A stretch of 64,000 nt of DNA from a virus: positions 1 to 64,000 of IMG/VR virus record IMGVR_UViG_3300027759_000002; one strand, written 5' to 3'. The notes beneath the pieces were generated by a model. That model was not told the DNA's origin, made no database searches, and worked only from the letters and a program-made list of their open reading frames with translations. Position 1 is the stretch's first letter. Each line of letters begins with the position of its first letter. A program made the position numbers and the translations under genes. This document shows, piece after piece, positions 40,961 to 52,700 of this stretch.

Positions 40961-41776
40961 ATGTCAACAGTAAAAATTTCGCAATTAACACAGGGTAGTA
41001 CAACAACCAACAAAGCAAATACAATTTTTGTTGGTGTGAACTTGGAAGCAGGCAGCACCAATTCATACACACTAGAACAAATTTTTCAATTGTCTGATGC
41101 ATTTGCACAGGCGGCTTTCTTACAGGCAAATACACCATCCAGTGTTGCAAATTCTGCTGGCAATTTTGCTAACGGTGCCTTCACAAGAGCGAACTCTGGT
41201 TATATACAAGCCAACAGTGCTGCATCTTTTGCTAATGGTGCATTTGTAACGGCTAATGCATCATATGATTCACAAAATACTACTGCAACATTTGCAAACG
41301 GTGCTTTCTTAAGAGCCAATGCCTCTTATACAGCACAAAATACCACAGCAACATTTGCTAATTCAGCATTCACCAAAGCAAACAACGCATTAGCAAATAC
41401 AAGTGGCACATTTGCTGGTGACCTAATCATCACTGGTTATGTTGAACCAAAAAACGGTTTCGTTCATACACCGACAGTTTTAGCTAGTGCTCAGACTGCA
41501 ATTACAATTAACATGTCAACACAATCAATGGTGCGAGCTCAGACTGCTGCAGGATTGGTAGTAACGTTATCTAATTTATTAACAGGTAAAGAAGTTGTTG
41601 CGTGGATTACAAATACTGCAGCTACCAGCCAAGTGTTTACACACGGTGTTTCTGCATTAAACTCAACAATTAATGCAACAACATATTCGATACCAGCAAC
41701 ATCAACTATTTTAGCAAGATATATGTGTGTTGATGGAACAACACAAAATACTTTTGTAGCTATCACTCGAGCATAA
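40961..41776 (+). CDS. repeat-bearing fibre/baseplate protein
   Basis: 271 residues between gp7 and gp8. N-terminal KISQLTQGSTTTN attachment-type motif, a helical part, then about five copies of a 20-22 residue motif with FANGAF and TANASY (nt 41160-41400), the same motif as in the fibre genes at 49782, 58889 and 59725. The C-terminal half is a beta domain (TITINMSTQ, GLVVTLSNL, VVAWITNTA) ending at MCVDGTTQNTF. Likely a short fibre or wedge accessory. Confidence 0.68.
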   Translation: MSTVKISQLTQGSTTTNKANTIFVGVNLEAGSTNSYTLEQIFQLSDAFAQAAFLQANTPSSVANSAGNFANGAFTRANSGYIQANSAASFANGAFVTANASYDSQNTTATFANGAFLRANASYTAQNTTATFANSAFTKANNALANTSGTFAGDLIITGYVEPKNGFVHTPTVLASAQTAITINMSTQSMVRAQTAAGLVVTLSNLLTGKEVVAWITNTAATSQVFTHGVSALNSTINATTYSIPATSTILARYMCVDGTTQNTFVAITRA

Positions 41777-41782
41777 TAAATA
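41775..41782 (+). promoter_or_regulatory. T4-late-like octamer AATAAATA before gp8
   Basis: AATAAATA, overlapping the stop codon of the preceding gene and ending 4 nt before the gp8 ATG at 41787, the same spacing as before gp25. Would yield a nearly leaderless mRNA; could also be chance in AT-rich DNA. Confidence 0.35.
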
Positions 41783-41786
41783 AACC

Positions 41787-43166
41787 ATGGCAAATAAAAA
41801 TATACTCACAAGCGCATCAAAGGTTTCTCAAATAGACCTTTTGTATTATGCACCAGTTGCAGTAGTACCGCCTGCAATTACAATACCAATTCATTCTTAC
41901 TATTGTTTCTTGGCCAAGCCAACTCCATGGGCAGACAATAATAATCCTGTTACACCAACAGGTGACTTGAAGTCAATGAAACAAATTCAAAAGAACATCT
42001 TTGTTGCAAAAAAAATTAAGACCAGTGATATTTCACCAGTCATCCAACGAGTGAATTGGACTACAGGTATAGTATATGATTATTTCCGTGACGATGTTGA
42101 TATGTTGGTCAAAGATGCAAACGGTTTTATAACCAAAACATTCTACGTCAAAAACAAATACGACCAAGTGTTCAAGTGTTTATGGAACAACAACGCTGGC
42201 GCATCAACAAGAGAACCGTATTTTGAACCTGGTACATACTCAGCTAATAGAATCTTCCAAGGTGACGATGGTTACAAATGGAAATTTATGTACACCATCG
42301 ACACTGGCCTAAAACTTAAGTTTATGGACAAAGAGTGGATGCCTGTGCAAATAGGGTCAAACACTCCTAATCCATTAGTTACCAGTGCAGGTGCGGGTAG
42401 TATAGATGTTATCAACGTCATAAATGGTGGGTCAGGATACGACACGGTCAATGCGGTCGTGTATGTTACTATCACAGGTGACGGCACAGGTGCAAGCGCA
42501 TCCGCAAACGTGCAATCATTGGTGAATGGTGGTTCAGTTAGAGATATTATTGTGGTAAATCCAGGTAGTAACTATACCTATGCCAATATTGCAGTAACTT
42601 CCGCAATAGGTAGTAATGCCAACGTTACATGGGCAACATCACCAATTGGTGGCCACGGTTTTGATCCTATTTCTGAATTAGGTTGCGAACATGTTATGTT
42701 GACCGCTGAGTTTGATGGTGATGAAAATGGTTTTGTGCCAACAGATATAGATTATCACCAAGTTGGTATATTGGTAAATCCAACTACAAAACAATATAAT
42801 CCAACTCCAGCCAATGGCATTATCTACAGCACGACAACAAACATTGTCGTGGCTCCAGGTTCAGATGCAGGATACACACCTGATGAGTTTGTATATCAAG
42901 GTACTTTGGCCAATCCATCATTTTATGCAAACGTTTTAAGTTTTGATGGTGGTTCCAATTTAATTAAGCTGATAAATACAACAGGCACTCCAGCAAATAA
43001 CAGTCCAATATTTGGACAAGATTCAAAGACAACAAGAACATTATTGTCATACAGTACTCCAAATTTTGCAGTTCATTCTGGTTATATGATTTATGTACAG
43101 AATAGATCCGGTGTTCAAAGAAGTACTGATGGCATAGAACAATTCAGATTCGTATTAGGTTTCTAA
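41787..43166 (+). CDS. gp8: gp8-like baseplate wedge protein
   Basis: 459 residues, longer than T4 gp8 (334) mainly through a Gly-rich insert (INVINGGSGYDTVNAVV, nt about 42410-42610). Conserved core: IHSYYCFLAKPTPWADNN, SPVIQRVNWTTGIVYDYFRDD, YVKNKYDQVFKCLWNN, FQGDDGYKWKFMYTI, and later GFDPISELGCEHVML. Dimeric wedge subunit on the baseplate side. Confidence 0.9.
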   Translation: MANKNILTSASKVSQIDLLYYAPVAVVPPAITIPIHSYYCFLAKPTPWADNNNPVTPTGDLKSMKQIQKNIFVAKKIKTSDISPVIQRVNWTTGIVYDYFRDDVDMLVKDANGFITKTFYVKNKYDQVFKCLWNNNAGASTREPYFEPGTYSANRIFQGDDGYKWKFMYTIDTGLKLKFMDKEWMPVQIGSNTPNPLVTSAGAGSIDVINVINGGSGYDTVNAVVYVTITGDGTGASASANVQSLVNGGSVRDIIVVNPGSNYTYANIAVTSAIGSNANVTWATSPIGGHGFDPISELGCEHVMLTAEFDGDENGFVPTDIDYHQVGILVNPTTKQYNPTPANGIIYSTTTNIVVAPGSDAGYTPDEFVYQGTLANPSFYANVLSFDGGSNLIKLINTTGTPANNSPIFGQDSKTTRTLLSYSTPNFAVHSGYMIYVQNRSGVQRSTDGIEQFRFVLGF

Positions 43167-43175
43167 GGGAAAAAA

Positions 43176-46100
43176 ATGGCTTTAAATTTTAACGTTGATC
43201 CATATTATGACGATTTCGATGGAACAAAAAACTTCCATCGCATATTGTTTAAACCCGGTGTTGCTGTACAAGCAAGAGAATTAACACAAGCACAAACAAT
43301 ATTACAAAATCAAATCACCAGTTTTGCGGACAACATTTTTAAACAAAATTCTCCTGTTACAGGTGGCCAGGTTACAACCAATTTTGATGTACAATATATT
43401 AAAGTTCAGTCCACATATCAAAGTATCACAATTGATATTGAACAGTTTCAAGACAAACTAATTAGAAATGCAACAGGCACAGTTGTTGCAAGAGTATTAA
43501 CGACAGCAGTTGCAACAGGTACCGCAGGTGAAGGTGACCCAATAACGTTAGTTGTATCATACAAAACAGGTACACATTTTGCCGATAATGATATAATCTA
43601 TGATGCAGATTCAAACCTAACGTGTCAGGCCATGCCTAGTGGTGCAGTTGGTGCATCATCAATTGCATCTGTTTCGCAAGGTGTTTTCTATGTACTAGGT
43701 AACTTTGTGCAAGTTGTTCCACAAACCGTTATTCTCGACAAGTATGGTAACACTCCATCAAAACGTGTTGGTTTGGAAATTACCGAAACAATTTATGATT
43801 ATGCAAATGATAATTCATTATTGGATCCAGCAGTTGGTGCATCCAACTATCAGGCTCCAGGTGCAGACCGATATGTAATCAATTTACAATTATCATCTAG
43901 ACCATTATATTTTGGTGATGACTCATTGTTCATTGAGTTGGTTCGTATCGAAGATGGCAGTGTATATAAAATGGTTGATGGTTCTGTTTATGCGACCATT
44001 GATGATTATTTTGCAAAACGTGATTACGAAACCAATGGTGATTATATCATCAATGATTTTAAACTTACACCAAAAACATACGAAGATGATTCATCCAAAT
44101 ATACTTTAAATGTTGGTAAAGGTTTGGCTTATGTACATGGATATCGTGTTGAGAATCCATCACCAATCAATATCATTTCCAACCGTGCAAGAACAATCGC
44201 TTCACAAAATAATGAACCATCTTTCATAGACTATGGTAGTTATTTCTTGGTTAGTAATGTTGCTGGTTCAGGTACAACTACCTTTCCAGTTACAACCGCA
44301 AACACAGTAGACTTCCATTGTGTTGCAAATACCAGTATCAATACCGCAAATGCAACAACTTACAATTCAACATTGGTTGCAACAGCATACATCCGTGGCC
44401 TACAATTTCAAAGTAGTCCGTCCAATAGTGATGCAAGCACATATGTTTATAAAGCACATGTGTATGATATTGTTAATAAATCTATTTCATCAAATGTAAT
44501 TTCAGCAAATGCAACATCAATAATTTTACCAAATGTAAATGGTAAATCCTCTAGTGTCGATGGTGCTTATGTTGGTGTTGATGTTACAATCACCAAAGGT
44601 ACAAATGCTGGTGAAACTAGGACAATCTCCAACTATAACGGCACAACACGAGCTGCAACAGTAAGTCAATCGTGGAGTGTTACACCGGATAGTTCTTCAG
44701 TTTATGTTTTGAATTTTGATACACCAGATGTTGAGTCTATGGTGTTTACGAACAGTGATGGTACATATCCAAAAACAATATATTCAAGTGCTAAAATTGA
44801 TAACACAGGTAAGATAGGAAATTTAGCCACAGGTGATGCCGAGTTCCTGAATCCAAATATACCTGAAATGATTTACCCGATAGGTAACCCATATGTTTCA
44901 GGTATTGCTTCACCATCATACACAACCTACCAAGAATTAAAAGGTGTGGCATTTAACGTATCTGGTAGTACACTATCGGCTCAGTTATCATTTACTGGAA
45001 GTTATGCGGGTGTACTTAAACATCTAGGTAACGAAGGTACAACCTTATCTGGTGATGTTGTTGAACAATGCTATACTATACTTGTTACAGATAAACAATC
45101 CAACAGTACTATATCAAACGGCCAAGTAATACCTTGGACTATTAATGGTAGAAGTGTTACATTAAATGGCGATGGTTCTGTTGCCAACTTTGCAACATTA
45201 ACTTCAGATTTGACAGCATTTACTGCAACAATTATTGCAAAAATATTTGTTGTTGATGGAACAAATACAAGCCATGTGTTAAGAATTAAAAATCTAGTTA
45301 CAGGAAACACAACCGCTGTATCCAGTAACACATCAGGATATGTTACACAGGTAAATACAAACACATACGTTGACGATTCTGTAGATTCAAAAGGACATGT
45401 TTACATTAAATCAGCAGGAGTTCTTTCTTCAGGTCAACAATCATTATATTTGTCTGATGTTAAACGTGTATTAAAAATTATAGATACAAAGACAAGTATA
45501 TTGCCAACTGTGGCCATGTTAACAAATGCATCTTATGATGTGACAAACCGTTATACATTTGATAATGGCCAAAGAGATAGTTATTATGACCACGCATCTA
45601 TAAGTTTGAAACCAGGTGCAGACAAACCTGCTGGTAATATTCTTGTTATCTTAGATTACTATAAACATACTGGCGGTGATGGATATTTTAGTAAAATGTC
45701 CTACGTAGACAATTCCAGTTCACCAGAAGATTACAGAGAAATACCAGTATACATTAGTAAACATGGTTATTCTTATGCGTTAAGAGACTGTATAGATTTT
45801 AGGCCTGCAAGATTAAATGCACAAGTAAATTTTGTATATCGTTATTCAAATCCATCTTCAACAAGATTGGGTACATTACAACCTGCGGATTTAACAACCT
45901 TTATTTGTGATTACTCTTACTATCTTGGTCGTAAAGATAAATTGATTATCACTAAAGATAAATCGATTCAAATCATAGAAGGTTCACCTTCAATAAACCC
46001 TTTGATGCCTAATGAACCAGATGGTTCATTAATTTTGGCTAATATATCACACAAACCATATACAGGTTACGTACCAACAGAATTAACATCAGGTCTATCC

Positions 46101-49100
46101 GACTTGTCTGTTGAAGTACCACAACACCGCCGATATACAATGTCAGATATTGCTGGTTTAGATACTAGAATTAACCGTATCGAATACTATACTGCGATGA
46201 ATTCTTTAGAACAAAATGCAAATTCATTACAAATTTCTGACGCATATGGATTGAATAGATTTAAAAATGGTATTATGGTGGATGATTTTTCTAGCTTTGC
46301 AGCTGCAGATGCAGGCACAGCCGATTTCAAAGCATCCATCAATCGTAGAACAAAACAGATGACAGCTAAACAAACTGTTCAAAATTTCCCGTTAAAGAAC
46401 TTAGCTCTGGCCTATAACATGGGTAGACCAACCGCAAGTGCAATTTCAGCATTTAATTTTGGAAGAACATCTAGTGGTTATACAAACTATTTTTCTCTGC
46501 CTTACACAACAACAAATATTATTGCTCAAAAGTTGGCAAGTAGAACGGTCAACCTTAATCCTTTCTCCGTTACAAACGCAAAAGGATTAATTTCTTTATC
46601 ACCTAATGTAGACAATTGGGTAGATACCACATACTCACCATCACTTTTGATTGTTGATCCTAATCTACACATATGGCAAAGTTCAAACACAATCAACACA
46701 TTAGTTTCTGGTGATTGGCAGACCGTTTCAGGCACAACAACATTACTATCACAATCAACAAGCACAAATTCATTTGCAGTCAACCATGAAAATCATGGTA
46801 GATTTGATGGTCCTTATGGTAGAAACGTTGGTTACACAGAAAATATAACAGATACAACTGTTACATCAACATACCAAACTACACAGAATCAATCTCAAAA
46901 CAATTTAATGGGTGCATATAGTCAAGTAGACAATACATATTCATTAAACAATGGTTACATCAACGACATTAGTATTCTTCCTTGGATAAGACCACAAGAA
47001 ATTGTAGTTGCATCCACTGGTTTGTTATACAAAACTGAAGTACATAGTTTCTTTGATACAATTTTAGTTGACAATTATTTGAGAAAAGGAAACACAATTG
47101 AATTAACAAATGTGGTAGGTACATTTAATTCAGGTGATATTGTGGGTTACTATACATCAGGAACATTTGTACCAACAGGTATTATTATCGGCACATATGA
47201 TTATCCAGGTTCTAATAATATGAGATTGTATGTAGCCGCTGATGGTAAGACAACAACATACCATAATGGAAATGCATTACAAAATGCTTTCTTTAATGCA
47301 GAAGGTGTTTATCAAACTAGTACAGCACAAGGAACATTCAGTAGTCAAACACACAACGGTGGATTAATACAAACTGTTAGTAGTACAACAACACTTACCT
47401 TGTCAACTTTAGCTTCATCAACCAGTACAGATTATATTGGTAGTACATTATACATAACTGCTGGATCAGGTCAAGGCCAATCAGCAATAGTTACAGGATA
47501 CAATGGCACAACGAAAGTTATAACTTTAACTACAGCAATTTCATGTTCAGTAAATGATGTATATTCTATTGGAAAATTACAAACAAATGAGGAAGGTAGT
47601 GTTTTTGGTATATTTACTGTACCTGGAAATACATTTCACAGCGGTTCAAGGGTGTTTCGTATAGACAATCGTTTCAATGGAAATGAAGAAACAGTAACAA
47701 CGTTTGCAGAAGGCACATTCTATGCGTCTGGCCTACAAACTAACAAACAAAACATAGACTTTGGTGCATCACCTTCTGGTGCAAAAGATGTATTCACACA
47801 AGTTAATAAACGAGATTTGGTTTTACCAGCATTCACCAAGAATAATACTTCTCGCAGTGTGTGGTATTCACCTTATGATCCTGTGGCTCAAACATTTATT
47901 ATTGATGGAGATAATTTTGCCAATGGTGCATACATTTCTTCAGTTAAGGTTTTCTTTAAAACTAAACCAACAAGTGATGCAGCACCAGTAACATTGTCTA
48001 TTGTTGGAACATTAAATGGTTATCCAAATGGCTCTACACTAGACAATTCTATTATTACTTTACCTGCATATAAAATTAATGTGTCAGAATCTCCACAATA
48101 CTTGGATGAAACCACATACACAGAATTCGTCTTTGATTCACCTGTGTATATCCAATCGGGTAGTTTGTACGCAATGATTTTGAAATCATCTTCAAATGAA
48201 TATACTTTATATACCGCTGCGAATGGTGATACAGCACTACCTTCATCGGTGAAGAATCTTGCAACTGATCCATATCCAAGTTCAATTACAAAAATCAACA
48301 GTGCTCCATATGTTGGTGCATTGTTCATCTCTCAAAATGCTCAGACATGGACAGCGGATCAAAACCAAAGTTTAATGTTTACAGTTGAACGTGCCAAGTT
48401 TGACACAACAAAGACACCATCAATCAGAATGATTGTGCCTAAAAAATTACCACAAAGAGGATTGATAGAAAATAACATTGATTATTTTACAAATGCAAAT
48501 ACAATGGTAAACAATGTTGTTCTAACCACGAATGATGATGTGTTAGTTGATGCGTTTAACTTGTCTACAACAGATTTTATTCCGCCTTCAACAACAATTA
48601 CATACACATATGCAGCCACATTACAGAGTGGCACAGAAACACCTGAGGTTAATATTAATCCAGGTAAATATGGTACAACAATGTATGAACACATTTATTT
48701 GAATGACAATAAAGGTGAAAGAATACTTAAATCAAACTCCACAACATCATTCTCAATGTATGGTTATTTGGAGTCTACAGACGATGCGGTATCACCTATC
48801 ATTTCTGATGCAGGTACTTCTTTGTTTGCAATCCAATATGATATTAACAATTGTGAATTGTCTAACAGTTTAATTTCAATTACAAATGGTGGTAGTGGTT
48901 ATAATGCTTCATGTACCTCTGTTACAATTTCTTCACCGACTGGTAAGAATGGTGAACAAGCATATGCAACGGCCAATGTGGTTAGTGGAGTAATTGACCA
49001 CATTTATATTACATCACCTGGTTCTGGTTACATTGAGACACCAACTGTTACTATACTTGATGCAAACAATACACCTGGAACAGGCGCAACCGCAACAATT

Positions 49101-49556
49101 GCTGGTGAAACTTCTGTTAAAGGTGGTCCAGCAGAAACACGATACTTAACCAAAAAAGTTGTATTGGATGGTGGTTTTGATTCTGGCGACTTGAGTGTTT
49201 ACCTCTCTGCATATCGTCCAGTTGGTACCGATATCAATGTTTACTATAAAGTTTTAAGTAGAAATGATACACAAGCTTTTGATGATGGTTACTGGCAACT
49301 AATGACAAAAACAAATAGTTCTGATGGAACATATTCACAATCAAGAAGTGATGTACGTGAGTATACTTTTGCTCCAGGCAACTCAGGTAAAGACCAAGGT
49401 TTTATTTCTTATCTAAGTACCAATGGCCAAACATACTACACATTCAGTCAATTTGCAATCAAAATTGTGTTGACAACCACAGACAAAACTCTTGTTCCAT
49501 ATTTGTCTGATGTGAGAACTATTGCTTTACCTCCAAATACTAACACCACATTCTGA
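43176..49556 (+). CDS. giant baseplate/fibre protein with DUF4815-like N-terminus
   Basis: 2126 residues, the largest gene here. N-terminus NVDPYYDDFDGTKNFHRILFKPGVAVQARELTQAQ is the DUF4815-type start known from T4-like cyanophages, in the position of gp9/gp10 after gp8. Several beta-rich modules follow; near the middle SILPTVAMLTNASYDVTNRYTFDNGQRDSYYDH and DYREIPVYISKHG recur in this family. The C-terminal part has a Gly-rich insert (ITNGGSGYNASC, nt about 48880-49110) and a jelly-roll-like end. Likely a baseplate pin or fibre anchor linking fibres to the baseplate. Confidence 0.8.
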   Translation: MALNFNVDPYYDDFDGTKNFHRILFKPGVAVQARELTQAQTILQNQITSFADNIFKQNSPVTGGQVTTNFDVQYIKVQSTYQSITIDIEQFQDKLIRNATGTVVARVLTTAVATGTAGEGDPITLVVSYKTGTHFADNDIIYDADSNLTCQAMPSGAVGASSIASVSQGVFYVLGNFVQVVPQTVILDKYGNTPSKRVGLEITETIYDYANDNSLLDPAVGASNYQAPGADRYVINLQLSSRPLYFGDDSLFIELVRIEDGSVYKMVDGSVYATIDDYFAKRDYETNGDYIINDFKLTPKTYEDDSSKYTLNVGKGLAYVHGYRVENPSPINIISNRARTIASQNNEPSFIDYGSYFLVSNVAGSGTTTFPVTTANTVDFHCVANTSINTANATTYNSTLVATAYIRGLQFQSSPSNSDASTYVYKAHVYDIVNKSISSNVISANATSIILPNVNGKSSSVDGAYVGVDVTITKGTNAGETRTISNYNGTTRAATVSQSWSVTPDSSSVYVLNFDTPDVESMVFTNSDGTYPKTIYSSAKIDNTGKIGNLATGDAEFLNPNIPEMIYPIGNPYVSGIASPSYTTYQELKGVAFNVSGSTLSAQLSFTGSYAGVLKHLGNEGTTLSGDVVEQCYTILVTDKQSNSTISNGQVIPWTINGRSVTLNGDGSVANFATLTSDLTAFTATIIAKIFVVDGTNTSHVLRIKNLVTGNTTAVSSNTSGYVTQVNTNTYVDDSVDSKGHVYIKSAGVLSSGQQSLYLSDVKRVLKIIDTKTSILPTVAMLTNASYDVTNRYTFDNGQRDSYYDHASISLKPGADKPAGNILVILDYYKHTGGDGYFSKMSYVDNSSSPEDYREIPVYISKHGYSYALRDCIDFRPARLNAQVNFVYRYSNPSSTRLGTLQPADLTTFICDYSYYLGRKDKLIITKDKSIQIIEGSPSINPLMPNEPDGSLILANISHKPYTGYVPTELTSGLSDLSVEVPQHRRYTMSDIAGLDTRINRIEYYTAMNSLEQNANSLQISDAYGLNRFKNGIMVDDFSSFAAADAGTADFKASINRRTKQMTAKQTVQNFPLKNLALAYNMGRPTASAISAFNFGRTSSGYTNYFSLPYTTTNIIAQKLASRTVNLNPFSVTNAKGLISLSPNVDNWVDTTYSPSLLIVDPNLHIWQSSNTINTLVSGDWQTVSGTTTLLSQSTSTNSFAVNHENHGRFDGPYGRNVGYTENITDTTVTSTYQTTQNQSQNNLMGAYSQVDNTYSLNNGYINDISILPWIRPQEIVVASTGLLYKTEVHSFFDTILVDNYLRKGNTIELTNVVGTFNSGDIVGYYTSGTFVPTGIIIGTYDYPGSNNMRLYVAADGKTTTYHNGNALQNAFFNAEGVYQTSTAQGTFSSQTHNGGLIQTVSSTTTLTLSTLASSTSTDYIGSTLYITAGSGQGQSAIVTGYNGTTKVITLTTAISCSVNDVYSIGKLQTNEEGSVFGIFTVPGNTFHSGSRVFRIDNRFNGNEETVTTFAEGTFYASGLQTNKQNIDFGASPSGAKDVFTQVNKRDLVLPAFTKNNTSRSVWYSPYDPVAQTFIIDGDNFANGAYISSVKVFFKTKPTSDAAPVTLSIVGTLNGYPNGSTLDNSIITLPAYKINVSESPQYLDETTYTEFVFDSPVYIQSGSLYAMILKSSSNEYTLYTAANGDTALPSSVKNLATDPYPSSITKINSAPYVGALFISQNAQTWTADQNQSLMFTVERAKFDTTKTPSIRMIVPKKLPQRGLIENNIDYFTNANTMVNNVVLTTNDDVLVDAFNLSTTDFIPPSTTITYTYAATLQSGTETPEVNINPGKYGTTMYEHIYLNDNKGERILKSNSTTSFSMYGYLESTDDAVSPIISDAGTSLFAIQYDINNCELSNSLISITNGGSGYNASCTSVTISSPTGKNGEQAYATANVVSGVIDHIYITSPGSGYIETPTVTILDANNTPGTGATATIAGETSVKGGPAETRYLTKKVVLDGGFDSGDLSVYLSAYRPVGTDINVYYKVLSRNDTQAFDDGYWQLMTKTNSSDGTYSQSRSDVREYTFAPGNSGKDQGFISYLSTNGQTYYTFSQFAIKIVLTTTDKTLVPYLSDVRTIALPPNTNTTF

Positions 49557-49558
49557 TT

Positions 49559-49780
49559 ATGAACTTACTGAGAGTAAAAGGCACCAAATTAGTGAGAGAT
49601 CCTAGGAGTGGCGCCATTATCAACCAAGATAAAACAGGACTAGATGACTATCTAGCTAGACGCCGTGGTATGGAGTCTCAAAAAGAAGAAATAAATAAAG
49701 TAAAGTCTGATATCACAGAAATGAAACAAGACATGACAGAAATTAAAAGTTTGTTACTAAAACTATTAGAAAAAGGTTAA
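49559..49780 (+). CDS. small coiled-coil protein between fibre genes
   Basis: 73 residues. N-terminus NLLRVKGTKLVRDPRSGAI, then a helical coiled-coil C-terminus (INKVKSDITEMKQDMTEIKSLLLKLL). The same layout is known to me in T4-like environmental phages next to the DUF4815 protein. It may be a fibre connector or chaperone. 2 nt from both neighbours. Confidence 0.65.
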   Translation: MNLLRVKGTKLVRDPRSGAIINQDKTGLDDYLARRRGMESQKEEINKVKSDITEMKQDMTEIKSLLLKLLEKG

Positions 49781-49781
49781 A

Positions 49782-52700
49782 ATGGCTAATACAGTTACCA
49801 CATTAAGTTATGCCAATACATTCGGACATTGGTTGACTGCAACCAGTGCATTGATTGCTGAGAATAATGTATTGGCCAAAGATAATTATGTAAAAGATTC
49901 GGGTACAATTTATCTTTCCGAAGGAACACTAAACGCATTACAGTCAAATGGTAATGTTATTATACAAAAAGTTTTGAGTGTACAAGGTGTTGGTTCTTCT
50001 GCAACAATACAGAATGATTTGACTGTACAACGCCAAGGACTATTTACAAATACTGAATTGAGTTTATCTACATCAGGCAGTGCAAACATTGCAAACGTAT
50101 TGAATGTGTTGGGTTCAGGTTTTGGTTTAAAAGTGGCCAACAATGCCAGAGTTGCTGGTGATTTGTATGTTGGTGGAAACTTAGATTTAAATATTCTAGA
50201 AGCTCGTCAAAAAGTTAACACATCCACACTCTCTGTAACTGGTACAACATACACCAGTAAATTACAATCAAACAATCAAATTGTTACTGATGTTATCAGT
50301 GCAAACAGTAGTATATACACCAGCCGTTTACAAGCAAATACTTCCATAACAACAACAGAAATTCAGGCCAATACGATTGTTAATGCGGCATCATTCTCCG
50401 CAACAACCGGTATCTATGGTAATTTATTACAAGCAAATTCATCCGTTAATACAGCAAATGCATCTATTGTACATACACTATATGCAAATAGAGTGCAGGC
50501 AAATTCATCCGTTAATACAGCAAATGCATCAATAACAGGTACAGTTTATACAAAGAACTTATTAGCCAATTCATTTATTAGTTCTTCAAATATAATTGCA
50601 TCTAATGTAATAACCACCAATACATTGTCTGCAAATATTGCAATCTATACAGTTGACCAGTATAGTACAAATACCGCATACGCAAATTTATTTTATGCAA
50701 ACACAGTTTATTTACAAAATAATATTGTAACTGTTGGAAATACAAACTCAACTTCGTTTTTTGCATCTGCAAATATAACCACACCAACTTTACATTCAAT
50801 AAATTCTTTTGGTGATTATCTTACAGCAAACTTACATATCTACACACCTTCAATAGACGTTGAGGGCACCACATTAACTCAGTTTTTGCAAGCAAATTCG
50901 TCAATGAATACATCCAACTCAAGTGTTGTTAACACCAGTTGGACAAAAAATTTAATTGCGAACACATTAATTACCACTGCAGCTATAGCTGTAACAGGTA
51001 AAACTCATACCAATACTTTACAAGCCAATACATCAGCCAATACAGAAACTTTATCTGTGACTCAGCGTGCATTGATTGACCAAGTACAGGCAAATACATC
51101 CGTTAACACGCAAATTTTAAGTGTATCAACAACAGCATTTGCAAATAGATTAGAAGCAAATAGTATTGTATATACACCATTATTAAATGTAACAGGTAAT
51201 ACATTTACAAATAGATTACAATCAAACATTTCTGTAAACACTGCAACAATGAGTGTGACACAAAAAATTGATGCTAATAACGCATCAGTGTTTGTTAATA
51301 ATTTACAAACTGTAGGACAACTATCGGTTGGTGGTAATTTTGTTATTAATGGCACAACAATATACAACTCAAATGTATTTACCTTGAACGCAGGATCAAA
51401 TGAAGGATTAATTAGTTCAATTGATATTAATAGAGGTGTTACTGGTGCAAATGCAAGTCTTCGTTGGAACGAAACAAATAAAAACTTTGATATATTAAAT
51501 GTAACTAACGGCAATTATTATAGAATAATAACGGATCAATATGTTAGTGATGCATTAGACCAAACAGCCGCACAGGCCGCTTCTTCCACAGCAGCCAATA
51601 CGTTGAATACTAAAATTACAACTGCAAATACATTCTTACAAGGTCGAATTGATTCATCAGATAAGTTTGCAAACGCAGCATTTGTAAGAGCCAATTCATC
51701 TTACACTTCACAAAATACAACTGCATCTTTTGCTAATGCTGCGTTCAGACATGCAAATGCTGCATATGAATCCGCAAACAATGTGGCACCTCAGGTTGCA
51801 CCAGCATTTGCACAGGCCAATGCAGCATTTGATAAAGCTAATACGACTGTTGCAACAATTAAAGGAACAACAGGTTTTGTTACTGCAAATGTTGCTGGTA
51901 TTACACTAAAGAGTAACAATGGTATTGTTATATTTGCCACAAATGATAATGGTACTGGCAACACATTGTCAATTAGCACATCACAAGACCTAACCACAAC
52001 AGGTTCACCAACCTTTGCTGCAATATCACTAACAACACCACTACAGGTTGGCCAAGGTGGTACAGGAACATCATCCTACGCATCATTATTTGGTTTGACT
52101 GTCACTGCTGCAGCAGGTTCAGGTGCCGCAGGAAAAGTTTTGGGTACAGATGGATCAGGTGGATATTCTTGGGTCACCGGTGGTACAGGTGGTGGAGGTG
52201 GTACACAACCAGGTTCTAGAATTTCATCATCACGTTTATCATATACTGGTGATAGCCTTACAACCAAATTTACTACACCAACATTTAGTGTTGGTACACA
52301 ACTGAGAACATACATTAACGGTGTGCGTCAATTAGAATCTGAATATAATGCATTCACTTCAAATTCAATTATACAGTTCACAAGCGCACCAGTAACAGGT
52401 GATAAAATATTGGTTGAGGTCGATGGTTATGCGGTGTATGAGTATTTTGCAAACAATATTGTTTACGGTCCTGTATCTGGTGATATGTCTGGTGCAACTA
52501 TTCAAGATGCGATTGACAACCTAGAAACTAGAAAGATGCCGAAGATTGGTGGTACATTTACAGGTCGTGTTGATGGCCTTACTATGCCAATTACTACATC
52601 AAACACACATTTTGCTACAACAGCATTCGTAAACAATCTTGCAAATGCTGGGTACACATTAACATCAAGTATTACAGGTAATGCAGGCACAGTAACAAAT

